Under the pieces are notes generated by a model. The model was not told the origin of the DNA and ran no database searches. It worked only from the letters and a program-made list of their open reading frames with translations. The translations under genes were made by a program, and so were the position numbers. From Carnegiea gigantea (taxonomy: Eukaryota; Streptophyta; Magnoliopsida; Caryophyllales; Cactaceae), in contig JAKOGI010000444.1 of NCBI GenBank assembly GCA_029747015.1, positions 346,501 through 410,500 on the forward strand: 64,000 nucleotides of DNA, read 5' to 3'. Shown here piece by piece: positions 34,876 to 44,960 of the stretch. Each line of letters begins with the position of its first letter. The stretch's first letter is position 1.

Positions 34876-36225
34876 TTAAGTCAAGGGTTCTTTTTCCAGC
34901 TCAGTCAATTTAGTGGAACAAGTCTCTTCTTTCATAAGTGGAGTTTCTTTAAGCACATTGATGTTTTCATGTAAGGCAAGAGTTTCTTTGTCAACTTCAA
35001 GTTTTTCCAATTTAAGGGTTTCATTTTCAAGTTCTAGATCTCGAACATCCCTTTTTAATTCAGCACATATATCCATTATAGTGTACACTAATTCCTCAAG
35101 AGTTGATTTATTTAGACCACGTACCTTGTTCTTGAGTTGAGTCAGACTATCTGTTGATCCATCATCTGAATCAGTGTCACTTCTTGCCATGAGTGCTACA
35201 TCAGCTTCCCCAGCTTCAGACCCTTCCTCATCCTCGCTTGAGTCTACCCAGGCCGCGAGTATAGCTTTTGAGAACCTTTTCGCTGAGCTGCTTACACCCT
35301 GTTTCCTCCCCTGTTTTCTAGGGTGTTCGGGTTCTTGTTCTTCCTTGTGCAGTGGGCAGTTTCTCACAATGTGGTCCAGTTTGCCACACTTGAAACACCC
35401 GGAGAACTGTTCCCGAGAGGTGTTCCTGGCCTTGCTGAAGTCCTTCCTTTTGCTATTTTCTTTGACTTTCTTGAAGAACTTCTTGAACTTTTGAGTGATC
35501 ATGGCAATCTCCTCCTCATCAGAATCAGAATCATCTTCTAAGGCCTTTAGTGCAAGACCTCGATCTCTCTTTGTCTCATCTTTCTGTTGAGAATTTTTCC
35601 TAAGTTCATACGTTTGGAGGTTGCCAATCAGCTCATCTAGGGTGATCTTGTTCATGTCCTTAGCTTCTTGGATGGCCGTGACTTTCGCTTCCCAAGAATG
35701 AGGTAAAATTCTTAGGATTTTCCTCACCAATTCTTCGATGGTGAAGGATTTTCCCAGGGATTTCAACTCATTCGTTATGTGAGTGAAGCGAGTGTACATG
35801 TCCATCACACTTTCACGATCACCCATCTCAAACAGCTCATATTTTCTCACAAGTAATTCAATTCGGGATTGCTTTAGCTGATTGGTCCCTTCGTGAGCTA
35901 TTTGCAAAGCATCCCAGATCTCCTTGGCTGACTCACATTCAGATATGCGAGTATATTCATCAGAACCTAGGCCGAAATATAGAAGTTTCTTGGCTTTGGC
36001 ATTCTTCTCCATCATTTTGTAATCTTCAGTATTGAATTCTTTAGGCTCCTTGGGGATTGACTTTCCATCTTCAGTTATTTTCTTTGGGATGAGTGGTCCA
36101 TTCTTGATGAGCATCCACAACTCATAGTCCTCGGCTTGGATGTAGTTTTCCATCCTATTCTTCCACCAACCATAGTGTTGGCCATTGAAGTATGGTGGTT
36201 GAGTTATGGATTGACCTTCAAGCAT
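34876..36225 (-). CDS. Element F gag
   Basis: An open frame of about 450 codons. The first in-frame ATG is at 36225 (MLEGQSITQPPYFNGQHY); the frame is open further upstream to 36249 but without an ATG. The region YFNGQHYGWWKNRMENYIQ, followed by AKEIWDAL and ELFEMGDRESVMDMYTRF, is the UBN2-type Gag of copia elements. A knuckle, CFKCGKLDHIVRNCP, lies at about residue 286, and the C-terminal third is acidic and coiled-coil-like (ELKRDVRDLELENETLKL). Gag forms the particle and binds RNA. The frame is lost near 34876 relative to the downstream pol. Confidence 0.9.
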   Translation of the reverse strand: MLEGQSITQPPYFNGQHYGWWKNRMENYIQAEDYELWMLIKNGPLIPKKITEDGKSIPKEPKEFNTEDYKMMEKNAKAKKLLYFGLGSDEYTRISECESAKEIWDALQIAHEGTNQLKQSRIELLVRKYELFEMGDRESVMDMYTRFTHITNELKSLGKSFTIEELVRKILRILPHSWEAKVTAIQEAKDMNKITLDELIGNLQTYELRKNSQQKDETKRDRGLALKALEDDSDSDEEEIAMITQKFKKFFKKVKENSKRKDFSKARNTSREQFSGCFKCGKLDHIVRNCPLHKEEQEPEHPRKQGRKQGVSSSAKRFSKAILAAWVDSSEDEEGSEAGEADVALMARSDTDSDDGSTDSLTQLKNKVRGLNKSTLEELVYTIMDICAELKRDVRDLELENETLKLEKLEVDKETLALHENINVLKETPLMKEETCSTKLTELEKEPLT

Positions 36226-36282
36226 GCCTTGTGGGGTACTCACCTTCAAGGATCTCTCAAGGTGTTAGCCTTTCAAAGGAGA

Positions 36283-36298
36283 ACCTGCTCTGATACCA
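36283..36298 (-). promoter_or_regulatory. Element F primer binding site (initiator tRNA-Met)
   Basis: Minus strand reads TGGTATCAGAGCAGG two bases after the 5' LTR, exact for initiator tRNA-Met. Confidence 0.93.
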
Positions 36299-36300
36299 CT

Positions 36301-37721
36301 TGTTGATTTAGAGAGTACACAACCACAAGAGGGGGTTGAATTGTGGTGTCCGATTTTCGCAAGTTGCTGGCAAACAGTCTTAGGCCCTGTTCGCACAGGT
36401 TGTTTCTGAGATAAGCAGAAGCGAAAATCCAACAAAATTGAATGCGAAAATAATAGACACAGGATTTTTACGTGGAAAACACCTCTAGCCCAACTGAGGT
36501 TAAAAACCACGACCTACCTCCTGTAGGATTTAAACACTTCACTAAACGGGCTAATCACGTTACAATAGTAACACACCTTGTTACAAATTGCAACCCACGT
36601 AACCGTCTTCCCTAAGACAGGTTACCCCACGTCCAAAATCTCCTTGATTTGGACACACACTCAACTCACTTTTGTGAAAGAAGAGTATAAAGAAAAACAC
36701 CCTATTACAATGCTTCTCAACTAAGCTAATATAGGGTACAATGAAATCCTAGTATGCCAACTTTGAAAGCTCAAATAATTCACTCACTAGACACGGTTTT
36801 CTTTTCAAACTTTTAAGCTCATAAACACTGGATTTTTCTTTTTGAAAACCGATGCTTCTATCGTTCTAAGAAGCGACTTTATATAGTGCTTGAAAAATAA
36901 TTCCTCAAATTTTTGAAAACTAAAATCCCTAAAGAATATAGAATTCTTTAGCCACAAGGGATGAGGAAACATGAGCTGGAAACACTTCCTAAACCGTGTG
37001 CATAAGGCGGTGATTCTCAGCAACTAGCCCATGTTTTTCTCAACAACCTTATCCACTTGCCAAAAATTGGATATTCTTTTTATTCAAAAAAGATTTTGCA
37101 AATTCCCTTAGATTTTAATAACCGTTTTTAGGATAAGGGGTAAGATACTCCATAAAAAAATCTTTCTTGCAAATCCTTGAAGAAGCTGCTCAAAATCCAA
37201 AAGATAAAAATCGTGCAAAACAGTTTTTCGCAGCTTATTCTGGAAACACCCTGATCACCCTGTTTCCAGGACTGTTCTGAAGGGTGATCCGAAATACTTT
37301 TAAAAAAGAAAACAAAACTGTTTCAAGTAAGTGTTAAGTTAAGAGTTTCTGATTGGCATATTAACAAGAGTCTAAAAATATAAAACCAAATTAAATCAAG
37401 ACATCTTGTTGTAACCACTAGTCATCTTGTAAAGAGACGAATCTGCTGCAAACACTTCACAGAACCTGTTCCTCACGGCTGCACTTATATCCTATGCTTC
37501 AAACACTTCACAGGACATGTTTCAAACACCTTACAGAGCCTGTTCCTCATGGTTGTTCTTACATCACTGACTTGAGTACCTGTTCTTGATAAACCATTAG
37601 TCAAGCAGTTTTAATATATTGAAAAACAGCAGTAAGACCCTATTGGTAAAGCCTGTTTGGAACAACAACTACTACTACAACACTTGGATTTGTTATTATC
37701 AAAACCTTATACATTCTAACA
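36301..37721 (-). repeat. Element F 5' LTR
   Basis: Right LTR, 1421 bp, near-identical to 26840-28260 and followed by the GGAGG duplication. Confidence 0.95.
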
Positions 37722-37726
37722 GGAGG

Positions 37727-37900
37727 CTAATAAACCCACCTAGTTAACGAGTTGATCTCCCGAGAGGCAATAGTAGAGTTTAATCCTAGAGCCATTGTTG
37801 ATCCTATCAAGACAACACTGTTCAATGCAAAGATACCTAATGCAAGCGTAATTAAATAATTCCACATATTGAATTTCAAATCTTACCAACTTTTAAGAAA
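37727..37900 (-). other. Element D leader, outer part
   Basis: Resumes element D after copia F. No gene; A+T-rich noncoding sequence leading to the PBS. Confidence 0.55.
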
Positions 37901-37922
37901 ATGCCCCAAGTGGACTCATCAC
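37901..37922 (-). promoter_or_regulatory. Element D primer binding site, degenerate (tRNA-Arg type)
   Basis: Minus strand reads TGATGAGTCCACTTGGGG. This resembles TGGCGACTCCACTGGGGA, the complement of the plant tRNA-Arg(ACG) 3' end used by Ogre-like elements, with several changes and one extra base. Element E has the same type of site at 42011. Confidence 0.55.
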
Positions 37923-39400
37923 TGTAAGAACCATCGACCTTAGGGCATATCCCTGGTTGCGACCCCACATGAAAAATTGGACCTGTTTGCTACGTATTTA
38001 TATTTTTTTATTTTCTAAATTGATTATTACTATTCGTAGTTAGCATTGGTGAATCCATGGGAACTGGTCCAAGAACTGGACCACAATTTTGATCCAGACA
38101 CTAGATTGAGTTGTCGGGCTATAATCAACTCCAGCAGCCTATTCTGGTTCCAGGCAGTAACAACTGACTGATCCATGAGTTAGGCGGCTAGACTAATTTA
38201 AGAATCCGATCGGATTGTTGGGCTAGTGTTGGGCCTAGATCCTAGTCTAGACAGTCAATACTGTCTCAGATCAAAACCCTTTTTCCTAAAAATAGGACAA
38301 AACGAATATAAAGCAATAAAATTAACAAATAGAGTAGCAATGAATTTTAGGAAAAACTTACAAGCTAAAATAACTTTTCGAAGCAAATCATAGACTGACA
38401 GGGACAATCAAAGGCCACCAATGAGGATATTTCACTTCAAAAAAGGTTTTTGAAAGGCCCCCAGACAATCTTGGCTCCTTAGTCTCGTGTCGAGGATACA
38501 TGTTCGTGGTGATGGTATGGTGATATAATAGGATGCATCACATAACCGCCATCATCACTAACAACCTCTTGTGTTCAACGTGGGAAATCAAATCTTAATT
38601 ATGCTATCACACAGTCATGCAGTAGATATGTATTTATCATATTATAAATTCAAAAAAATAAAATTTTTAGTCCAATAAAACTCCAATTAAAATAAAGAAT
38701 TACATCAAGCAGAGACTTGCTTAAGGATTACATATTTGGCAATTTAGAATAAAAAACCATAGAGGAGGGACTCAGCAGAAGTATAGGGAAGGATAAAAAT
38801 TTCGCCCTCAAGATGCCCACTGATTTACATTGGAATCTTGCAAAGTGACACCTTTTTAATGAATTTGATATTACCTTCATTGCTCTAACTTGATATTTTT
38901 TCTCTCTCTAATTTCTAGGTTCTCTCTAACATAAAGTCTCATGAGATTTCTCAATGCTCTCACTAAAGCTAATTTTTTTGAGACTAATGAGACTGTGCTG
39001 ATGTCTTATTAATGCCTCGAAACTAGGGTCAACCCCCATTTTATATTAGTTAAGGGAATAGTCCAAATTATTCTAGGGAAAGGAGAAACTAATCCTAGCC
39101 TTATTAAGCTTAAGCTAAACATGAGTGCTAATTCAACTCGGACTCTGAGTAATTGTACATAGTAAACTAATCAGTTTCGAACTGTGACTAATTAATCCCA
39201 TTTTGAATGATTTTACTGCAGAGTGCCAGAAATCAAGGAACTTGTCGGTTTTCGTACTCGAATGAGTTTCATTGAGCCAACTTTCACATGCTCTCTACTA
39301 CTTTCTATTTTACTAATTCAAACTCTAGTTTTATTAATCCCTTTGTTGGGCCTCCAAGCACATAAGTTATGTTATTATTTTTGTCATGGGGCAATTAAAA
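37923..39400 (-). repeat. Element D 5' LTR (right edge unresolved)
   Basis: Begins TGTAAGAACC in plus reading, next to the degenerate PBS. On the minus strand a TATA-like ATATAAAATGGGGG lies near 39035-39050. The right end could not be placed; it must be before the tandem repeats starting near 39430. No gene is supported. The open frame at 39223-39468 straddles the presumed edge and has no motif. Confidence 0.5.
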
Positions 39401-39429
39401 TAAAGACGTCATCTTTAAGCATCTACAGA

Positions 39430-39612
39430 TGCCACCAAGTTCACAGGAATTTAGCTATGGGTCTTTAGGCTCTAACGCCATCAAGTTCATAGGGTTTTGG
39501 CTCACGCTCAAATGCAATTAAGTTCACAAGGATCTAATTACAAGTCTTCCGTCTAAAATCCGACTAATTTCACGGGGATCTACCTAGAGGTCTTTACGCA
39601 ATTACACCACCA
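39430..39612 (+). repeat. Tandem repeat, period about 47 bp, four degenerate units
   Basis: Units share a core like CAAGTTCACAGG-ATCTA followed by GGTCTTTA-GC and restart near 39430, 39476, 39522 and 39566. They lie upstream of the 20-bp array and the PPT, in what looks like the 3' UTR of a Tat/Ogre element, a place where tandem repeats are known to arise. Confidence 0.6.
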
Positions 39613-40043
39613 AGATTCAGATCTGCTAACTGAAAAAAGGTCCACGAGACCAATAAGAGGCCTACTAAACCGACAAAAGGCAAAGATGAAGGTCCCCAAG
39701 ATCGACAAAAGGTCTACTTGATCGGTGAAAGGTTCGTCAGACCGACGAAATGCTAACATCAAGATCCACTAGACCGGCAAAATCTCAACCACTTAGGTTT
39801 GTCGGACCGATAAAAGGTCTGCTAAACTGACAAAAGGTTAACATCAAGATCCACAAGGCCAATGAAAGGTCAATACTTCAGAACTGCTAGATCACAAAAG
39901 GTTTAGTAGACTGGCGAAATGTCCGTTAGACAAGTAAAAGGTCAACAATTTAGAACCATTAAACTGATAAAGTGTCCATTGGATCGACAAAAGGTCTACT
40001 AGACTGGCAAAGAGTCCATTAGAGTGGTGAAGGACCAAAAATT

Positions 40044-40673
40044 AGAGCTGCGTAATAGGCCAGGTTGGGTCAGGTCGGGTCGGGTTCGTGTTCGTGTCGA
40101 ACTTAAACGGGGTGAGAATTCCCCAACCTGAACCTAGCCTGTTTATTAAACGGGTTGAAAAACCTTGACCTGTATCCATTTAGTTTTTAAATGGGTTGAC
40201 CCGCTTAACCTGTTTAAGATAGACAGGCCGAGTTCAGTCGCCTAGTTACCCATTTATGCATTTAACATTTTCAACTAGTATGTAATTACATAGTGTTAAA
40301 AATTCAATTTACGTATCACATTAAATAATTACTCTCTAAAACTTCCCCGATTCATCCTAATTCACAAATTCTAAATTTTTGTATTCTTAATTATATAATA
40401 AAAACGTAAATGGATAATGTCAAATGGGAAAATGAGTTGACTTATTTAACCTATTTAATTAAACGGGTTAAATAGATACTTTTTCGTATCGAGAATCTCG
40501 ACCTGAACCTAACCCATTTAATTAAACGGGTTGAACGTGTCAACCCATTTAACAAAACAGGTTGAACGCGTCAACCCATTTAATTAAACGGGTTAAAACT
40601 TTATACCCAAACGCACTTAATTTCGTATCGATTTCGAGTCGGTAATCGTGTCGGGTCAGCTTTTCCCAATTCT
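40044..40673. mobile_element. MITE-like insertion, 630 bp, rich in CGGGTT motifs
   Basis: Flanked by a perfect 10-bp duplication ACCAAAAATT (40034-40043 and 40674-40683). Removing it restores the tandem-repeat sequence. Ends are imperfect inverted repeats: AGAGCTGCGTAATAGG at the left, and AGAATTGGGAAAAGCTGA on the complement of the right. The body has many CGGGTTGAACG and GGGTCGGGTC motifs in both orientations. No coding capacity. The duplication length suggests a Mutator-like origin (9-11 bp), but the ends are not diagnostic. Confidence 0.75.
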
Positions 40674-40847
40674 ACCAAAAATTCAGAATCGCTAGATCGA
40701 AAAAAGGTTCGCCAAATTGGTGAAGGTCCTCCAAATCCACGAAAGGTCAATACAGAACCACCAAACCGCTCAAAGATGGAAACAGAGCACTAAACAGGTA
40801 AGCACAAATGCTATCTACTTTGACCTTCACCTTACTCAAGCTCGATT

Positions 40848-40862
40848 AAAGTGGGGGCTAAC
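40848..40862 (+). promoter_or_regulatory. Polypurine tract of a Tat/Ogre-type element
   Basis: AAAGTGGGGGCTAAC immediately before the LTR start at 40863. Confidence 0.7.
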
Positions 40863-42009
40863 TATAGACACCTAAAAAGTGTCGAGTCTTAAAATGTGCT
40901 GACATCCCTTACCCCACACATTAAGACCCAAAGATGCCCACTAAAGGCTAAAAGAACCCAAAGGCCCAAATAGACTGAAATTGGTGGTGCTCGATATCTA
41001 CTTAAGATTTCTTCTACATTGTCACCCCACATTAGGGTTCATAAAATTACTATGTGTAAACATTGATATTTTTTATTGAATAAGCTTTTTAATGGAATAT
41101 TATACATTAGAGTTCAATAAGTAATAGAAATTATATAAGCTGATTTCTAAGATGTGAATTGAAAATGCTAGATGTTCATTATTTTCATTATACCTTCCAC
41201 CCAACTTATCCAAAATTTATCAAGTTAGTTTAATTAGAAAATAAACTTAATAATATTTTAGGGAAAAAAGAGAATCACTTAAAAAGAAAGGTCAGTTGTT
41301 AAACCTATGGCCAAAATAAATTACACTATCTCCAGCCCATCGGAGTCATGCCTGATAGAACGTAGCCCCGCGAAGAACCTCCTATGGAGTTAGATGATCA
41401 CTACAAAAGGGTTACTCTGGGCCTTTTAGAAATGTTTTTGGAGCAAGCTTATTGTCCCTTTTGGTATCCCTTCGGTTTATGGTTCATATGAACTCGTTAT
41501 CCCTTTTGTGTCCCTGGGTCATTGCTTACTTCAAAGAGCAAATTTGGTTTGTAAGTTTCTCCTAAAACTCACTGACGACTCTATTAGTTGACTTTAGTTT
41601 GTTTTTATCTTATGTTTATCTAATTTTAATTTTTGGATTAGAGTAGAACAGCTTTAGCATCTATGATGGTGCCACTATCTAGACCAGGAACTCAGGCTAA
41701 TTTTGTCCATGCGCCCAACTGGGTTCCTGCCCAACTTCCTAGATCAGATAGTCACCATTGCCAAGAACCAGACCAAGGAACTGGACCTAGTTCTGGCCCA
41801 GGAACTCGGTTGGGTTCCTGGATCAAAACCCTTATCTAATTCTCTTGGCCAACCCACCTATTCCACTACAGTTTGATCATTTAAAACAAGACAATATAAA
41901 AATCAGTTTTGAATTTGAATACCTAGCAAGCGAGTCTACCCATTCATGAGGGAATCACACCCTGAGGGAACCACACCCGGTGTGAACCCTAAGGCATGAT
42001 CGTTTTAGA
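40863..42009 (+). repeat. Element E LTR, flanked by PPT and PBS
   Basis: About 1.15 kb, starting TATAGACACC (first bases probably TG originally) and ending near TTTTAGA. A PPT lies on its left and a PBS on its right, so it acts as the 3' LTR for the sequence to its left and the 5' LTR for the gag-bearing sequence to its right. No gene inside. Confidence 0.6.
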
Positions 42010-42010
42010 G

Positions 42011-42030
42011 TGGTGACTCCCCTAGGGACT
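42011..42030 (+). promoter_or_regulatory. Element E primer binding site (tRNA-Arg type)
   Basis: TGGTGACTCCCCTAGGGACT compares with TGGCGACTCCACTGGGGATC, the complement of the tRNA-Arg(ACG) 3' end, with a few mismatches. This PBS is typical of Ogre-like Tat elements. Confidence 0.65.
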
Positions 42031-43600
42031 TATTTTTGTTTTTAAAAAAATAAAAAAGGATGAGATTTGGAATTCGATAAGGGAAATTATTTTTATTTAT
42101 ACTTACATTAAGCATAATTGCATTAAGGGTGCTACGGTATTGGGGTAACACTACCTCCAAGTTAAACTTGCTATTACCCATTGGAAGATAGTTGGCTAAC
42201 TCGATTGGTCCATTAGACTTTCAAGTGAGCATGTAATTGCACTGCCCACTCCTAACACATTTTTCTGGTCAACGTGATATAGGGAAGTAACAAAAATGTC
42301 CCAATCTTGCCATGCATCCTATGGATGATGTACGAAGCATCTAGGTTGCCAAATGACTGTTTTGAACCTTACTAAAACCACTTATTACTTAGAAGTTCAC
42401 ATTAGGTTGGAACTTATGTGCATACATGATGATGTGGATGTTTAGAACTTTAACTTGCTGTCTGAGACACAATGAGGACTTTATGAACCCTAAAGCATCA
42501 ACACATAGGTCTTTGCATATGGCCTTATATGCAAAGACCCATATGTTAATGCTTTAGGGTTCATAAAGTCGTCATTGTGTCTAAGAGAGCGCAGGGTAGG
42601 AAATGTCAAGTGCAGTAGTGCGGGTTAAGGACTAAAACACGACTTTTGGGCCAATCAAACTATGACAGCTCTTGAGCCGAAATCCAAATAAGTTCTCGCC
42701 CCGTTCAAGTTCATAAGAGCTAAAATAGTGGTCTCCGTTTAAAAGAAATTGAAAAAGGGAGAAACTCGGTGAGGTTTTATAAGAAAAATGAACAGTTCAA
42801 ATACCGCCCTATATTTAAAAGAATAGTTATAAATTACGCCCATTGGCCCCTGGTCAGGACCTATGAATTGCGTATGCATGAGTTCATATTTAAGAGGAAT
42901 AACAGTTACCTTAGGGCCCATAAAGAACCTGCCCAAGATCCTCATAGGCAAGCTCAGTGTAATTTTCCTTGCCTTATGTCCTTTTTTTCTATCTACATTT
43001 AGGGCATGAATTCGGCACACTGGGCTTACAATGTTAGGGGTTACTTCATAGGTCAACATGGTTTATTATAAGTCTATCCGAGCCTAAAGTCAATCATGTG
43101 ACCTATTAGACCTTTGGAGTCCTAGTATATTATAGTTGTATTCAATCATGCATTTATTCATCTTAAGTTGAATTAAGATCAAGATACTTCATCCATGCAT
43201 AAGCCTATAGTCCACGCATCACATGTCATTCCCTAGGTCTAAGATACGTACATGAGTATACCTAGTTTACCCACATCCCTAAACCATCATGTTTTAGGTA
43301 AGCCAAACGAAAGTCGATTTTATGCTAGCATAGGCTCGTGATTTATCTAGGATAAAACTAGATCCAGTTTTGGCTCGTCGGTCAGCTTTCAAAGCCCAAC
43401 TTTAGATTCAATCCAGGGGAGCCTAAAGCCAACATCTTAAACCCTTTCATTCCCATCCCAGCATAAACTTTGAAGCTCACCAAGCTATTATCTCTTTATT
43501 ACTAGACTACAAGTTATTAGTCATTTCCTTTTTCCTAGAGCAATTATTACTAGCCTTTCACTTCCATTATTCACCTTTGTAACATTCCACTCCTCTAATT
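42031..43600 (+). other. Element E leader
   Basis: About 1.6 kb without a supported gene. It is homologous to the leader of element D (minus strand, 25900-26839). It contains the long palindrome at 42465-42582. The open frames on both strands at 42739-43059 have no motif and no counterpart in D. Confidence 0.6.
42465..42582. repeat. Long palindrome: 56-bp arms, 6-bp loop
   Basis: Left arm 42465-42520 and right arm 42527-42582 are reverse complements with four mismatches, around the loop GGCCTT. The arms contain GAACCCTAAAGCAT and TCTTTGCATAT. Partial pairing extends about 10 bp further out. The element D leader carries only one arm-like segment (TTGATGCTTTAGG, near 26575 minus), so the palindrome arose by inverted duplication in the E lineage. 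The RNA would fold into a near-perfect hairpin. Confidence 0.9.
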
Positions 43601-43629
43601 GTTGCCTTACTGATCAAGATAGGGAAGAC

Positions 43630-44960
43630 TATGAAGAAATACGAGCCAAATCCACAAATCAAGAGGCTGCTATCTCGAGAAGAGTTTGGGGAAACTCCAC
43701 CAATAGGTTCAAGGTCAAAATCTAAGTTAAAGTCCAATTTCGCATCCATTTTGATGGTCAGAAGTAATGAAATGGCTCAACCTATAAAGATGTTTGAAAG
43801 AATGCAAACTACAATGGATAAGAGTTAAAAGAAGAAGAAGATGATGGTAGTTGCACTCAAAAACCTTGCTATGGAACCCTAAAGGGATGATGGTAAGAAA
43901 CCTTACGATGAAGAATAGGAAGATTATGGAAAGGGAGAGCAAGGTAATAGGAAGAAGGAAGAAGAAATGAAAAACTGCACTCCTCAAACTAATCCACAAG
44001 AAGATCGTGAAGAGTTGTTGCTTAAAGAATTCTCAACGTTTAACAATTACTTTAATGATTATGTGAGATTCATTTCTATCCTAAAAGGAAAATTACCCTC
44101 AAACTTTGCCATGCCAGATATCGAATTCCATGTAACTGAAAACCATCACCACCATGGGAAGAATTTTGTCAGTTCCATGACATTAAAAGGAATCGACAAA
44201 GATATCTTCCAAAACATATTTCATTGGACACTTGGCAAGGATGTAATGAGATGGTACAATGCTACTGACCAATGAAAGGTTGTGAACTAGGATTATCTTT
44301 GTAAGGAATTTCTATGTCAGTATTCATGCAATGCTGATCTCCCAATCCCATTAAGAGACTTGGAATTAACCAAACAAGAGGAAAAAGAAGGATTTTCTGA
44401 ATTCCTTGCTAGATAGAGGGCAAAAGCCACCTATATGGTCGATTGACCCTCAGAGGCTGATAAAGTGAGAATGTTCATCAGAAACTTATAGCCCACTTAT
44501 AGGCAACACCTATGACTCACACCATTTGAAAATTTCACAATATTAAGAAATGTTGGCTTGCTTGTGGCAGAAGAGCTAGTGAAAGAAACCCCCATAAAAG
44601 CAACTAATAATTGAAAAGGAAATGATCGAATGGGGATAAAACAAGCAAGGACGTGCATGCTCTAGGCCATTACACGACATACACCCCTCTCAGAAACACA
44701 TATACTCAAGCATTGGAAACCTTCTATCTAAAGATAAGATTAACCTCCCATAAATCAAAACTAAAACAGAGAACACGCAAAAGTCCCAGAGCTAGGATCG
44801 AGTAAGCATTACAAATATCACCAAGCATGGGGCCATGATACTAAAGATTATTGTAGCGTCAAGAATTAGCTAGAAAGCATGTTCAGACGAAGGCCACCTC
44901 CCTTGCTTGAGACTACCTCACTGAAGAAACCTTGAGTTTTGTTAAACTTAGAGGATATGA
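43630..44960 (+). pseudogene. Element E gag (Tat/Ogre-type)
   Basis: Frames 43631-43828 and 43967-44275 are open; the rest is broken by TAG, TAA and TGA. Order: a charged N-terminus, KGKLPSNFAMPDIEFHVTEN, GIDKDIFQNIF, VMRWYNATD, then after stops LCKEFLCQYSCNADLPIPLRD, KQEEKEGFSEFLAR and VRMFIRNL. Near 44810-44880 it reads YHQAWGHDTKDYC, the Tat-type His/Cys motif. Several stops sit where Trp or Gln is expected. No protease or RT follows, so this element is either truncated or gag-only. Confidence 0.7.

Larger units (their letters stand above)
26840..37721 (-). mobile_element. SIRE/Maximus-type copia retrotransposon F with env-like ORF
   Basis: A full-length element of 10.9 kb with two 1421-bp LTRs (TGTTGATTTAG to CATTCTAACA) and target duplication GGAGG (26835-26839 and 37722-37726). 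Minus-strand order: LTR, tRNA-Met PBS, gag, protease, integrase, RT, RNase H, a 436-bp spacer, an envelope-like ORF, a long 3' UTR, PPT, LTR. This order and the extra 3' ORF are those of the SIRE/Maximus lineage. The two LTRs look almost identical by eye (roughly two dozen single-base differences), making this the youngest large insertion, yet its ORFs already carry several stops and frameshifts. Confidence 0.93.
1..39400 (-). mobile_element. Old gypsy retrotransposon D, split by nested insertions
   Basis: This is a minus-strand Ty3/gypsy element that runs off the left edge of the window. Its surviving segments are about 1-3250, 5924-6153, 25260-26839 and 37722 to roughly 39400. Everything between them is younger insertion: solo LTR A, chromovirus B carrying C, and copia F. 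The segments join correctly when the insertions and one copy of each 5-bp target duplication are removed. For example, the gag frame reads across the B insertion. Reading right to left the order is LTR, PBS, leader, gag, protease, RT, RNase H, integrase, which is the normal gypsy order. Coding parts carry many stops. The right LTR edge is not resolved. Confidence 0.75.
39630..40862 (+). repeat. Degenerate 20-bp tandem array interrupted by a MITE
   Basis: At least nine imperfect units of about 20 bp with approximate consensus AAGGTCYACTAGACYGRCRA are visible at 39630-40033. The array resumes after the MITE at 40684-40795. Some units are separated by longer spacers containing ATCAAGATCCAC. The array sits directly upstream of the PPT at 40849, so it is the element's 3' UTR and not a centromeric satellite. 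Confidence 0.7.

Noticed and set aside
33765..35541. Plus-strand frames up to 129 codons opposite copia gag and integrase
   Set aside because: Antisense shadows of strongly recognisable Gag and integrase coding sequence.
39630..40795. Short regularly spaced repeats resembling a CRISPR array
   Set aside because: Units are contiguous and degenerate with no unique spacers, next to a retrotransposon PPT, in plant DNA. This is a tandem repeat.
42739..43059. Open frames on both strands (106 and 77 codons)
   Set aside because: They lie in the element E leader; the homologous D leader does not preserve either frame.
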